Assembly (NCBI RefSeq): GCF_016756495.1
Contig: NZ_AP023243.1
Coordinates: 6,762,501-6,826,500, forward strand
DNA from: Mesorhizobium sp. 113-3-3
GTDB lineage: Bacteria; Pseudomonadota; Alphaproteobacteria; Rhizobiales; Rhizobiaceae
Direction of reading: 5' to 3'
Length of the DNA: 64,000 bases
In this document: in pieces, positions 16,993 through 25,285 of the stretch
How the letters are laid out: each line of letters starts with the position of its first letter
Numbering within the stretch: position 1 is the first letter of the stretch
Program-made: the position numbers and the translations under genes
The notes under the pieces: model-generated
The model's database searches: none
What the model saw: the letters and a program-made list of their open reading frames with translations, nothing else
Told to the model about the DNA's origin: nothing

Positions 16993-17382
16993 CGCATTAT
17001 GCGTCAGACGCTTGAGGGCGAGAACCGCTCGTCGGCCATCGTTCGCCGCCGGCGATACGCGGGCGCGCTAGGCTGACCCAGCGCCCAAACCGCATGACCT
17101 TCTTGACCGGCTGGCAATAGGTCGGAAATTCCGCGATTCCGAAAAGTCAGCGCAGTGCAGCCCACTCGGCATTTGCCGCACGAATGGCAAGCGCCCGAAA
17201 GCTGTCAATCGAGCGATCCTCCAAGGCGAGGGCCTGCGTCTCGACGATATGATTGGTTACGGCCGGCCAGTGTTCGTGTCTATGGTCTGCGAGTGGCCTT
17301 CGGCAGCCAGTGGTAGCGAGTAAAGCTTCGGCATCATCGGCTTTGATTGCCGCCCAAAACTGGTCGAAATTCCGATAGGCTA
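16993..17382. other. Intergenic stretch downstream of the cupin::MetRS-like gene
   Basis: On the minus strand an 80-codon open frame (17147 to about 17389) begins right at the end of the previous gene and reads protein-like (NFDQFWAAIKADDAEALLA, then SIDSFRALAIRAANAEWAAL) but lacks an ATG, GTG or TTG near its left end. It may be the remainder of a lost gene. Nothing else is recognised. Confidence 0.3.
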
Positions 17383-19383
17383 TTATGCCCCTTCCTCATC
17401 GAGAACAGGAATGTCTGCTCTGGCGTAGAAGCCTAGCACGGGTCCGAGCTCAAAGGTCGTTCCTGGCGCAAGGCGCCGGACGGACGTGGGCCATGTTTCG
17501 GTCGAGACGCCATCGATACCTCGCGCCAGCGTGCTGGCGAATCGGGGCATCAGCGGTGCGAGTGTCTGCGCCAGGATCGCAGCGGCCGTCGTCTGAAGGG
17601 CGAGCGAAGTGCGGGTGCGGGCGGGATAGAGACGTCGCGCCGCTTCATAGTTTTGCGCCTGTCGGTAGACCACACAATCGCTCACGAAACAGCAGGCTTG
17701 CGCGGCCGCGCGCCGGACCGAAAAGCCATCGTCCGAATAGGCGCGTTCCATCGCTGCGCGATGGATCTCTATCCGAGCAAAGAAAGCACGATCGGCGGGA
17801 GCCCAGTCGCCTGCGTCGGGCACACAGCCGCCAAAGTCCTGTTTGATTTCCCGGTGCAGCGCATCAAGCCAATTCAGCCAGATCCCTTGGAACACCTCGT
17901 TCTCGGTGCGGCGTAGCGCGTCCAGCGTGAAGTTCGTCCGCTCACCTTCCGGGCGTGTCAGGCCCAAATGAAGACGTACGACATCGACTGTCTTTTGGCC
18001 CAGAACCTCTTTGCCCCAGACCGCATGGCTGCGGCTTGTCGAGAACTTCTGACCGTCGAGCAGGTAGAACTCGTTCACATGATACCGGATGCGCGGCGTC
18101 CAGTGGGAGAAGACCTCAGCATAAAGCGCCGGATAAAGCAGGGCGTGGTAGAAGGAATTATCGAAGCCGAAGAAATGGACAATTTGCCAGTCCTTGCTGG
18201 GCAGGGCCGCATTCCAGTCACGACCGAGCGATGTAGCTAGCGTCTGGATGTTGTAAAGAAAGCCAAACGCCATCTCTGGCCAGACCCAGGTCACCTGCCC
18301 CGGGAATCCCTCGGCCGGTAGCCCCCAGTCCGACGGGTGGATGATGGGCACGGAAAAGTCGCCACGTTGGCGTAGACGCGCGAAGAGGTCCATGATCCGA
18401 ACGGGGGCGCCCGACGCCCTTAAATGCCGGTCGATATTGTCGTAGCACCGTTCCAGCGCAAGTTCGGGACGGCGCACGGAGCCGACCACCGGCGCCTCGG
18501 CCGAGTGCCGCGACCGGACTGCATCTAGGTCGTGGCATAGGTTCGGTGCGCCGCATTCCTCGCAGATGTTGCCACCAGCGGAGCTGCCGCAATCGGGGCA
18601 GAGGCCGCTTACATCCGGCTCGTAAAGGTAGTCGCCTGTCACAGCATCGAAGAGCGCAGGGCTCTGGCGCAGATCTACCGCCGTGCTACTCAGAAGACTA
18701 CGGAAACACGCGGCTTGAAACTCTGCATAAGCGCTATCGCCCAAGGTGGGGAGGAAGCTGTGGACCTCACAGTCGAGAAGCGCAAGCGTGGCTCGAATCT
18801 CGTCGGCGTAGTGGCGCGCCACCTTTCCGGGCGTCGATTGATCGGCATCGGCACGCGTGGCGACGTAGCTCTGGTAATCGTCGCTTCCAGTCAGGTGATA
18901 GGCTTCGACCCCTTTCATGCGCAGGAAACGCGTGTAGACATCGGCGCCAAGATAAGGGCCAGAAAGATGCCCCAGATGCAGATCGCCATTAGGCGTCGGC
19001 GGCGTGGAGAAGACGAAGATCGGCCCGCGGGGAATCGCGACCTGTGCAGCAGCTTCGAGGGCCGCCTTGCCGTCGCACCAGTAGACATCGACGAAGTTTA
19101 GGTTTTCGAGCCCATCGTTGTGCAGCACATGCGCTTCAAAAGGATGGAACAGAACGACATCGCCGGCTGCGACCGAGATTTCCCCAAGGTCGGTCCTGAC
19201 CTTGCCCGCTCCAGACAGGACCACGAAGGCCTCGATTTCGTCGTGCCGATGGGGCTCGGATGTGACGCCTGGTGCCACCTTGCCAAATGAAAACCCGGTG
19301 CCCGCGCTTCCCGTCCCAAGCGCAGCCATGTCGATACCGAACACCCGCGACAGCTGCGTTCGAGAAAACGTGGATTTCCGCAT
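17383..19383 (-). CDS. Cupin::methionyl-tRNA synthetase-like didomain protein (hydrazine synthetase type)
   Basis: A 666-residue fusion. Residues 1-110 are a cupin with metal ligands His45, His47 and Glu51 (PHRHDEIE) and His85. Residues 120-640 are a class I MetRS-like domain with the HIGH-type motif at 136-139 (HLGH), a zinc knuckle with Cys262, 265, 274 and 277, and a KMSKS-type motif KFSTSR at 446-451. This domain order is that of hydrazine synthetases such as Spb40 (s56-p1) and PyrN (pyrazomycin), which join N6-hydroxylysine to an amino acid through an N-N bond using ATP. A normal MetRS has no cupin and would not sit here. The lysine/ornithine N-monooxygenase, FAD-oxidase fragment and dioxygenase upstream on the same strand fit that pathway. 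Specificity for lysine or glycine is inferred. Last gene of a unit with a NifA/sigma-54 promoter at 22991. Confidence 0.85.
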   Translation of the reverse strand: MRKSTFSRTQLSRVFGIDMAALGTGSAGTGFSFGKVAPGVTSEPHRHDEIEAFVVLSGAGKVRTDLGEISVAAGDVVLFHPFEAHVLHNDGLENLNFVDVYWCDGKAALEAAAQVAIPRGPIFVFSTPPTPNGDLHLGHLSGPYLGADVYTRFLRMKGVEAYHLTGSDDYQSYVATRADADQSTPGKVARHYADEIRATLALLDCEVHSFLPTLGDSAYAEFQAACFRSLLSSTAVDLRQSPALFDAVTGDYLYEPDVSGLCPDCGSSAGGNICEECGAPNLCHDLDAVRSRHSAEAPVVGSVRRPELALERCYDNIDRHLRASGAPVRIMDLFARLRQRGDFSVPIIHPSDWGLPAEGFPGQVTWVWPEMAFGFLYNIQTLATSLGRDWNAALPSKDWQIVHFFGFDNSFYHALLYPALYAEVFSHWTPRIRYHVNEFYLLDGQKFSTSRSHAVWGKEVLGQKTVDVVRLHLGLTRPEGERTNFTLDALRRTENEVFQGIWLNWLDALHREIKQDFGGCVPDAGDWAPADRAFFARIEIHRAAMERAYSDDGFSVRRAAAQACCFVSDCVVYRQAQNYEAARRLYPARTRTSLALQTTAAAILAQTLAPLMPRFASTLARGIDGVSTETWPTSVRRLAPGTTFELGPVLGFYARADIPVLDEEGA

Positions 19384-19710
19384 GACGAATCTCAGCTTGT
19401 TGAAGCAGTGGTATCTTCGGCTGCCAACGCAACAGCCCCTGCTGCAAGTTGCGAAGAGAGCGGCAGCCCGACACGTTGGCCGCCTCCGTTAGAATGATCC
19501 GGCTCTGGGTGCCCAAGCGGGTGACGACGGGCGCCAGTGGGGCTTTAGACGTTACAGAAGACCCCCCGGCGACACCTGCACAATCGACATACCGAAGCGT
19601 TGTAACGGACTGCTGGCGATGCTCCAGTAGCCGGCAATCAAAACCATGCTCTCCGCGCATTTTTTGGCGGCCGATCAGTTTCGTGTGCATTCCCGCCTGG
19701 TTCCGTGAGC
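19384..19710. other. Gap inside the hydrazine-type cluster
   Basis: About 330 bases between the dioxygenase stop and the cupin::MetRS-like start. A minus frame runs through it but has no good start, ribosome site or family similarity. No promoter motif was found, so read-through from the upstream genes is assumed. Confidence 0.4.
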
Positions 19711-20490
19711 TCAATCGCGATAGAAAATGCCGTTTGGGGGTTTGAGGTTGTCGAGATCGGCCACTTTGCCCTCCGGCGGATTAAGGGCGCGCTTAAGCAC
19801 GTTATATTCAGCGCGGGTCGGTCCACCGGTTGAAGCACGCTGGAACACCAAGTAGAGCGTCCGCCGCGAACGATTGCTTTTATTCGGCTTCGAGTAATGC
19901 GGTGCATAATCGTCGAAGATGAAGATGTCGCCAGCCTTCCATACTACGGGTTCCCAGGAGAATGTTTTGGCGACCTCAGGATCAATCACCCCGCCGGCAT
20001 CCATGGGAAATACCCCCTTCTTGTGGTTGCCGGGGCTGAAGAAAAGGCCACCATTGTCCGGGTCGGAATCGTCAATGCCTATGGCAACGATCGCATGGAC
20101 CATCCGGTCGGGCAGCCTGTGTGGAATGTGATAAATGTCCTGATGCGGGCGATAACCGCCGCTATCGGGATAGTGGAAGATCAGCAACTCCTTGAGTCTG
20201 CGCGAATCTTCGCCAAGCAAATCCTCGACCGCAGAGTTTATGCGCTGATCTTCTAGGAGGAGCAGACGCAATGGGTCATGGAAGTCCAGAAAATTCTCGA
20301 CCTTGGAGATGATCTTCCGATTGTCCGTCGTTTTCTCGAACCACATGAGCCATTTATCGTCGCTGACATCCCAGCGTGATATGTCTTCAACAGATCTGGA
20401 AATACCTTCCAGAGTCGCGGGATCGAAGAACCTCTCGAGCCTGACGTATCCGTCTTTCTTCCACTTTTCTCTTTGTGCATCGGTCAACAT
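19711..20490 (-). CDS. Phytanoyl-CoA dioxygenase (PhyH)-family oxygenase
   Basis: A 259-residue 2-oxoglutarate/Fe(II) oxygenase of the PhyH type. The facial triad is His116/Asp118 (YRPHQDIYH) and His198 (DDYAPHYS), with the 2-oxoglutarate Arg at 209/210. PhyH enzymes often hydroxylate or halogenate natural-product precursors; ectoine hydroxylase and proline hydroxylases are relatives. I chose the start at 20490, which has a perfect AGGAGG site 10 bases upstream. It lies between the truncated FAD oxidase and the hydrazine-synthetase-type gene, so its substrate is probably an intermediate or amino acid in that pathway. The reaction itself is unknown. Confidence 0.85.
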   Translation of the reverse strand: MLTDAQREKWKKDGYVRLERFFDPATLEGISRSVEDISRWDVSDDKWLMWFEKTTDNRKIISKVENFLDFHDPLRLLLLEDQRINSAVEDLLGEDSRRLKELLIFHYPDSGGYRPHQDIYHIPHRLPDRMVHAIVAIGIDDSDPDNGGLFFSPGNHKKGVFPMDAGGVIDPEVAKTFSWEPVVWKAGDIFIFDDYAPHYSKPNKSNRSRRTLYLVFQRASTGGPTRAEYNVLKRALNPPEGKVADLDNLKPPNGIFYRD

Positions 20491-20686
20491 GCGAAAAGCC
20501 TCCTGTTGGAAAGAGTGGTTGGTCAAACATTCCGGTTAGAGGCAGTCGGGCGCCGTCAGGGTGTGGGCCCACGGAGACGATACTCCACGGCATGCAGACG
20601 GCGACGCAAAGTGCCTTCCGCTCCGGGTGGATTGCAAGGCTTTGTTGTCCCTCCTCAATGGAGAGATCGCCCAGGCCCGTAAAGAT

Positions 20687-21259
20687 CTATCGATCCGGTA
20701 CGTCTGCATGGTAGTCACGGCCGAGCATGCTGTTGATGGTACGACTGCCCGATAAGACGACCTTTCGTGCAGCCTGACGCAACGCAAGTCGTGCGCCGCG
20801 AAAATTTTTGCGACAAGTTCCCGTTCCGGTCGGGCGATCAGGGAGGCACGTCGCTGGCATCGGGTCCATCGATGCTCCAAAAACGAGTATTGTCCGCACA
20901 AGTTCGGCGCTAGACTGACCCATCCGAGGCCAAGCCGGGTCCTCGGGTTCCCTAAGCTGGTCCCGATCACTTACCTCACCCGGTCCAGCCACCACACGCA
21001 TCGCTACGGGCGGGAGGCCTCCGCTAACGGCCGACGCAGCCATGGCCGCTAGGGCCACTGGGCACTTTCGAGTGAGCGACCTTGTACGGTTTCGACGACC
21101 GTGGGGCAAATTCTCGCCCGCAGAATTAAGCGATGCGCCCATAGGTCCAAGGGCATGTTCAGTCACGATGAGTTCGGAGCGGGCTCCGGACTGCGCCGCA
21201 GCGGAGGCGGACATCATTCCTTGGATGCCACCGCCGATGATCAGTAGTCGCTGGGTCAT
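20687..21259 (-). pseudogene. Truncated FAD-dependent oxidoreductase (DAO family)
   Basis: The frame starts with an intact Rossmann FAD-binding motif (RLLIIGGGIQGMMSA) and a GASLNSAG-type segment, as in D-amino-acid-oxidase-like flavoproteins, but similarity ends after about 55 residues and the remaining 135 are Arg/Pro-rich and unrelated. DAO-family enzymes of about 400 residues (Spb39 type) cleave the hydrazine intermediate in s56-p1 biosynthesis. The ATG overlaps the N-monooxygenase stop (ATGA), showing that an operon gene stood here. It is probably inactive, so the pathway either stops at the hydrazine adduct or uses another oxidase. A different broken DAO-type gene lies at 29540-30180. 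Confidence 0.6.
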
Positions 21260-22746
21260 ATCCCGCTGCCCATTTCTTCGGCTACCGGGTCGGGCCAGCT
21301 CTCGACGGTGGTACGGCTGATAAAGCCAGGATGCTCAGGGTTCGCGCACGGCGCGCGCTGTAGAAGGCTGTCAAGAATGCGGCGAGCTCGCCAGGCCAGC
21401 AGGCTTAGGTTCGGATCGGCCAGCCCGCGCTGCCCGGGATTGGCGTTCTGTACGAAGATGCGTCTGTCACGCGGTCCGTCCCAGCACACCGAAAAATCCG
21501 CGTTGATGACCAACTCATTGTCGGTCTGTTGCAGCCGATCCGCCATCGGTTCCAAAAAGCTTGGCACGGCGTTCTCGTAACCGGTGGCCAGGATGACGAT
21601 GTCGGCCGTGACTTCTTCGACGTCGCCCAAGCCGCGCTGCAGCGTCAAGTTGTGACCCGCGCCGGCGTTGATGCAGCGCGAAACGTTGCAACCCGGCCGC
21701 AGTGCGATGTCACATAGGTCTGGCTCAAGAAATTCGTGGCGATACAGCGCCTGGTAGACGGCGCGCAAAGTGCGATCCGAAATACCATCCGAGGCGAGCA
21801 CGAAACGCCGCAGGAACAGCTTGCGCTGCGGCTCGCTCATTGCCGCGAAACGATCCGAAAAACAGGGCATGAACAACTCGTTTGTGAACGGGCTGTTGTC
21901 GAGGGGCAGGTAGTTTTCGCGCTGCGAGACCCAGGTGATCGAGGCAGGCCGCCGTTCTCTTGGCCCACCGACCAAATGCAACAGTACCTCGGCTCCCGAC
22001 TGGCCTCCACCAACGACGCAAACATGTTTTTGCCGCACCTCAGGATGGATGTGCAGCAAATCGGATGAATGGAACAGGTTGCGTCCGATCCAGCCCTGAA
22101 ATTGAGGTGGAATCCATGCTTGCTTGCCGATGCCGACCACCAGGTCTCTGGCACTAAGCACCGCGTCGTCCGTCCGCACCCGAAACTCGCCATCATAGCG
22201 TATTTCGCGGACGGTCTCGCCGCCGCGCACAAGTGGGTTCCTGCGGAACGCCCAGTTCAGGTATTGCTCGAACTCAGCCCTGAGCACAGCATCGAACTGT
22301 GCATTCAGGAAGTGGTACAGACGCCCGTTCTCGTGCAGGTAGTTTATGAAAGTGTAGGCGGATCGCGGATTCACCAGCGTTACCAGATCCTTGACGTGGC
22401 TGACCTGGAGTTCTGAAGAGTCGAATGCGCTGCCTGGATGCCAGCGGAAGTCAACTTGCCGATCCAAGAACAATGCCCCGTGCCCGATTTGCTCGTGTAT
22501 CTGACACGCAAGGCTCAAATTGGACGGGCCAGCACCGATCCCAATGCAAGAGAGATCCAGTTGTCCTGCTCCTGCTGACGCCTCCCAATCAGGCGCTATA
22601 TGCGGCGAATGTCGGCCATGGCCGCTGGGCTTGCCCTTCCCGCACGCATCGTCGACACCGCAGGACTTGCAACAGTTTGTCCGCGCGTTCGTAGTATCGG
22701 GTGTGACGCCCGCGGATGCCGGCTCCGTGATGAGATCGGCACTCAT
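21256..22746 (-). CDS. L-lysine/L-ornithine N-monooxygenase (SidA/IucD/PvdA family)
   Basis: A 496-residue flavin N-hydroxylase. It has the FAD motif [12 protein letters not shown] at about 69-80, an NADPH-binding [12 protein letters not shown] near 255, and the C-terminal LATGYE motif of this family. It oxidises the side-chain amine of lysine or ornithine with NADPH and O2. In hydrazine pathways this enzyme makes N6-hydroxylysine for the cupin::MetRS-like synthetase, which is encoded in the same unit. The first 60 residues are an unusual Cys-rich extension ([15 protein letters not shown]) that could bind metal. No hydroxamate siderophore NRPS or NIS synthetase is near, so the siderophore alternative is less likely. 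First gene after the NifA/sigma-54 promoter at 22991. Confidence 0.88.
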   Translation of the reverse strand: MSADLITEPASAGVTPDTTNARTNCCKSCGVDDACGKGKPSGHGRHSPHIAPDWEASAGAGQLDLSCIGIGAGPSNLSLACQIHEQIGHGALFLDRQVDFRWHPGSAFDSSELQVSHVKDLVTLVNPRSAYTFINYLHENGRLYHFLNAQFDAVLRAEFEQYLNWAFRRNPLVRGGETVREIRYDGEFRVRTDDAVLSARDLVVGIGKQAWIPPQFQGWIGRNLFHSSDLLHIHPEVRQKHVCVVGGGQSGAEVLLHLVGGPRERRPASITWVSQRENYLPLDNSPFTNELFMPCFSDRFAAMSEPQRKLFLRRFVLASDGISDRTLRAVYQALYRHEFLEPDLCDIALRPGCNVSRCINAGAGHNLTLQRGLGDVEEVTADIVILATGYENAVPSFLEPMADRLQQTDNELVINADFSVCWDGPRDRRIFVQNANPGQRGLADPNLSLLAWRARRILDSLLQRAPCANPEHPGFISRTTVESWPDPVAEEMGSGI

Positions 22747-22990
22747 GCCGGCGATATGTTGCGCGTGGCTGGCATCGAGAATCCCGCCTCGATGACCCCC
22801 GCGTGGTCAGTGACATGCTTTCGCAGCCTATCCCTCATTGCAATTGGGCTCAGTTGCCCGCCTCGACCGTGATGAGCCGACCTTCGGCCTGCTTGGCGAC
22901 CAGCGAGGGCGCGGTCATGAGTGCGGCGACAGCATTTTCCCGTGGGTTTGATCATAGAAGACATCCGCTGCTGCGTTCGGGAGGGTCTCC

Positions 22991-23006
22991 TGCATCGAAC
23001 GTGCCA
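22991..23006 (-). promoter_or_regulatory. Sigma-54 promoter of the hydrazine-type cluster
   Basis: Minus-strand TGGCACGTTCGATGCA: TGGCACG-N4-ATGCA, one core mismatch from consensus and correct spacing. The predicted transcript starts near 22979, about 230 bases ahead of the N-monooxygenase, with no other gene between. Confidence 0.82.
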
Positions 23007-23048
23007 GAGCAAAACATGAGCAAAGCAACGGAAGCAGGTTTGCGATCC

Positions 23049-23064
23049 TGTCGAGTATCCGACA
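23049..23064 (-). promoter_or_regulatory. NifA upstream activator site
   Basis: TGT-CGAGTATCCG-ACA, an exact TGT-N10-ACA 43 bases upstream of the sigma-54 element at 22991. This is closer than the usual 80-150 bases but within the range seen at the window's other promoters. Confidence 0.75.
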
Positions 23065-23189
23065 TTGAGGCCGAAACCTTGCACCGGCTGCGCAAAGCCA
23101 CGTGCAGTCTCCCTCGGGACCGGGAATACACCGCCAATGCCGATACGCTCGGCACGCTGCTGCTGCCGAGCGATCCGCATTCTTCGTCT

Positions 23190-23862
23190 CGAGAAAGAAA
23201 CGCGGTTCTACCAGGCGTCAACTTCCGAACTCTTTGGTTCGGTCCAGGGCATCCCGCAGCAGGAGAGCACTCCGTTTTATCCACGCTCGATCTATGCGGT
23301 GGCGAAGGTCTACGCCTACTGGATCACCATGAACTACCGCGAGGTATACGGGCTCTATGGCATCCTGTTCAATCACGAAGGGCCGACGCGCAGCGAAACT
23401 TTCATCACGCGCAAGGTGACGCGTGCGGTGGCTCGATCATGGCCGGCAAACAGGACTGTCTCTATCTCGGAAACCTGGAAGCAAAGCGCGACTGGGGCTC
23501 GGCGCGCGCCTATGTCGAGGGCATGTGGCGCATCTCGCAGCATCAACCTGACGATTTCGTGCTTGCAACCGGCGAGACACACACGGTCCGCACCTTTGTC
23601 GGGGCTTGCCTTCAGGCGAGTCGAAAAGGAGATCGTCTGGGAGGGCGAAGGCGTTGACGAGGTGGGCCCTGAACGCATGAGTAATCAAGCGCTGATCCGG
23701 ATCGACAAACGCTGTTTCGGGCCAATCGAGGTTGACCTGCTGATCGGCGATGCCTCCAAGGCAGCCGACAAAACTCGATTGGAAGCCGAAGACCACTTTC
23801 GATGAGTTCGTCTCGGAAATGGTCGAGGCTGACTGCCGCGCCTACGGGATCGTGTTAGCGTG
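23190..23862 (+). pseudogene. Broken GDP-mannose 4,6-dehydratase (noeL/gmd type)
   Basis: Recognisable GMD blocks in shifting frames: [16 protein letters not shown], then [19 protein letters not shown] (with the catalytic YxxxK), [35 protein letters not shown] in another frame, and a final FDEFVSEMVEAD. The N-terminal Rossmann half is missing and at least three frameshifts separate the blocks. In rhizobia noeL supplies GDP-fucose for fucosylated Nod factors. This copy cannot be active. Confidence 0.85.
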
Positions 23863-23952
23863 ACGTGAAAACACGATGACTTCGCGGGCATGTGCATCTT
23901 GCCGTTTCAGGGACGTCGGCATTTCAGGCCCGCCGCGGTCAGCCGGCGTCAG

Positions 23953-24795
23953 TCAGTTCCTATCGTTTGGATCGGCAAATTCACACATCCTGCAAAGCAG
24001 GAAACCAGCCGCTCCATTCATGCGATCGACGATTTCGCAAAAAACTGGGCTTTTAAAGAGATCGCCATATTCGTCGCATAGAAGGTTGCCCAATACGTGA
24101 CGCCGCTCAAAATCCATGGAGCAGAGAGTAACCTCGCCGTTTGGAAGGAGTACATTCCGATACTGCCGTTCGTCCACGCATATCAGCGCTCCGACGACTG
24201 GCTGCCGTGGTTCTACAATCTTAGGGTCTACGCTTCCACCCCTGCTGCTCACCGGTCGCGCGCGAACTAGGGCTTGGGCAGGGATAATGTCGGCGATATC
24301 GGGATGGGGCTCACCCAAAACCACGAATCGGATCGAAGGGATGTCGGCGTCGACGAGTTGACCAACCAAATCGCGATACTTGGCTCCGACAAGGCGGCTA
24401 TTCATGTGGGCGCCATCATCAAAAACATGAACCACGAATACCCCCAACCGCAGCGCCTGCAAGCGTTGTAGATCCTGCCCCTTCATTCCCACAAGCGTCG
24501 TGAAAATCCTGATGCCGTGGCCTTTGGCGGAAGCGTGCTCGACCATTTCGGTGCAATCCGGATTGAGCCATGGCTCAGAATACCCGGCAAAACTAATGTC
24601 GACGGAGGCTGGTACGCGCGCCAGACAGCGCTTGAAATCTCCAAGACTAAGATGCTTCGTATCAGATACCTTTCTTTGCCGGTCAGCGAACTTGTCCTGC
24701 GGACAATATGAACATCCCACGATGCATCCTGTGGTCGTCGTTATCTCCAAAACTCTGCCGGCTGGGATAGCAGAGCGCAGTTCCGGTAAAATCAT
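23953..24795 (-). CDS. Radical SAM protein of unknown substrate
   Basis: A 280-residue radical SAM enzyme. The cluster cysteines are Cys24, Cys28 and Cys31 (CIVGCSYCPQ, CX3CX2C), followed by a GYSEPWLN segment. C-terminal cysteines (CSMDFERR, then CRMCEFA) suggest an extra SPASM/twitch-type cluster used on peptides or small molecules. I chose ATG at 24795 because GGGAG lies just upstream and the motif then sits near the N-terminus as usual; the frame is open to 24996, but that part overlaps an acdS 3' remnant. A NifA/sigma-54 promoter lies upstream at 25129. The substrate cannot be inferred from neighbours, which are broken genes. Confidence 0.85.
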   Translation of the reverse strand: MILPELRSAIPAGRVLEITTTTGCIVGCSYCPQDKFADRQRKVSDTKHLSLGDFKRCLARVPASVDISFAGYSEPWLNPDCTEMVEHASAKGHGIRIFTTLVGMKGQDLQRLQALRLGVFVVHVFDDGAHMNSRLVGAKYRDLVGQLVDADIPSIRFVVLGEPHPDIADIIPAQALVRARPVSSRGGSVDPKIVEPRQPVVGALICVDERQYRNVLLPNGEVTLCSMDFERRHVLGNLLCDEYGDLFKSPVFCEIVDRMNGAAGFLLCRMCEFADPNDRN

Positions 24796-25005
24796 TCGTT
24801 GTGACTCCCACTCGTCTTGGTCATGCATAACGTCCAGTATGGTGTCTTTGGCTTCATGACACCGACGGTCAAGACAGTCCGAATGAGCCCAGCCATCTCC
24901 GCCTTGGCAGCAGTCAACAGCCGGTTTCCTCAATCGGCCGAGCGGACTATCAACGAACTTTGGGCGCATCGGCGCGGCAGGGCGGCGCAACCGCAAAGTC
25001 GCGCG

Positions 25006-25072
25006 TCAGCCGTTGCCAAGGGTGTAGCCGTGACCGTTGAGCGAACGCGCCGCCGAGATGGCGCAGCAGACC
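25006..25072 (-). pseudogene. Fragment of an acdS 3' end
   Basis: The DNA closely matches the last 65 bases of acdS at 10262-10325: the minus strand encodes HLGGA, then (one base shifted) NGHGYTLGNG and a stop, against [18 protein letters not shown] in the intact gene. The rest of this second acdS is deleted up to the promoter region at 25090. Confidence 0.75.
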
Positions 25073-25128
25073 ATCAATCGTCTCGCGTTCTTATGCGGTC
25101 AGCCCCGACTCAATATTGCCGCATCTCT

Positions 25129-25144
25129 AGCAAAGGCCGTGCCA
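25129..25144 (-). promoter_or_regulatory. Sigma-54 promoter upstream of the radical SAM gene
   Basis: Minus-strand TGGCACGGCCTTTGCT is a perfect TGGCACG-N4-TTGCW match. It reads through the acdS scrap into the radical SAM gene, with a leader of about 320 bases. The region 25090-25285 is a diverged copy of 16826-17010. Confidence 0.85.
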
Positions 25145-25207
25145 GCGCGCTTAGCCGCGCAACTGCACGAGTAGGCTTCGAGAAACCTCACGCCCAAGGC
25201 GGCCGGT

Positions 25208-25252
25208 TGTTTTGGACCAGACATGTTTTTTGTCGCTGTCAGCTTTTGGACA
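25208..25252 (-). promoter_or_regulatory. Two NifA upstream activator sites
   Basis: Exact TGT-N10-ACA at 25208-25223 and 25237-25252, 64 and 93 bases upstream of the -24 element, in the same geometry as at 16948-16992. Confidence 0.85.
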
Positions 25253-25285
25253 TGCATTTCAGACGCTTGAGGACAGACTTGGCTG

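Noticed and set aside
17383..19383. Ordinary methionyl-tRNA synthetase
   Set aside because: An N-terminal cupin, lack of a tRNA-binding C-terminus, altered KMSKS motif and the N-monooxygenase neighbour all point away from tRNA charging.
21256..22746. Hydroxamate siderophore cluster
   Set aside because: No NRPS, NIS synthetase, acyltransferase or siderophore receptor is present; the cupin::MetRS-like gene gives a better explanation.
23953..24996. Long start (24996) for the radical SAM gene
   Set aside because: The first 67 codons overlap an acdS 3' remnant on the same strand and are not family-like; ATG 24795 has a better ribosome site.
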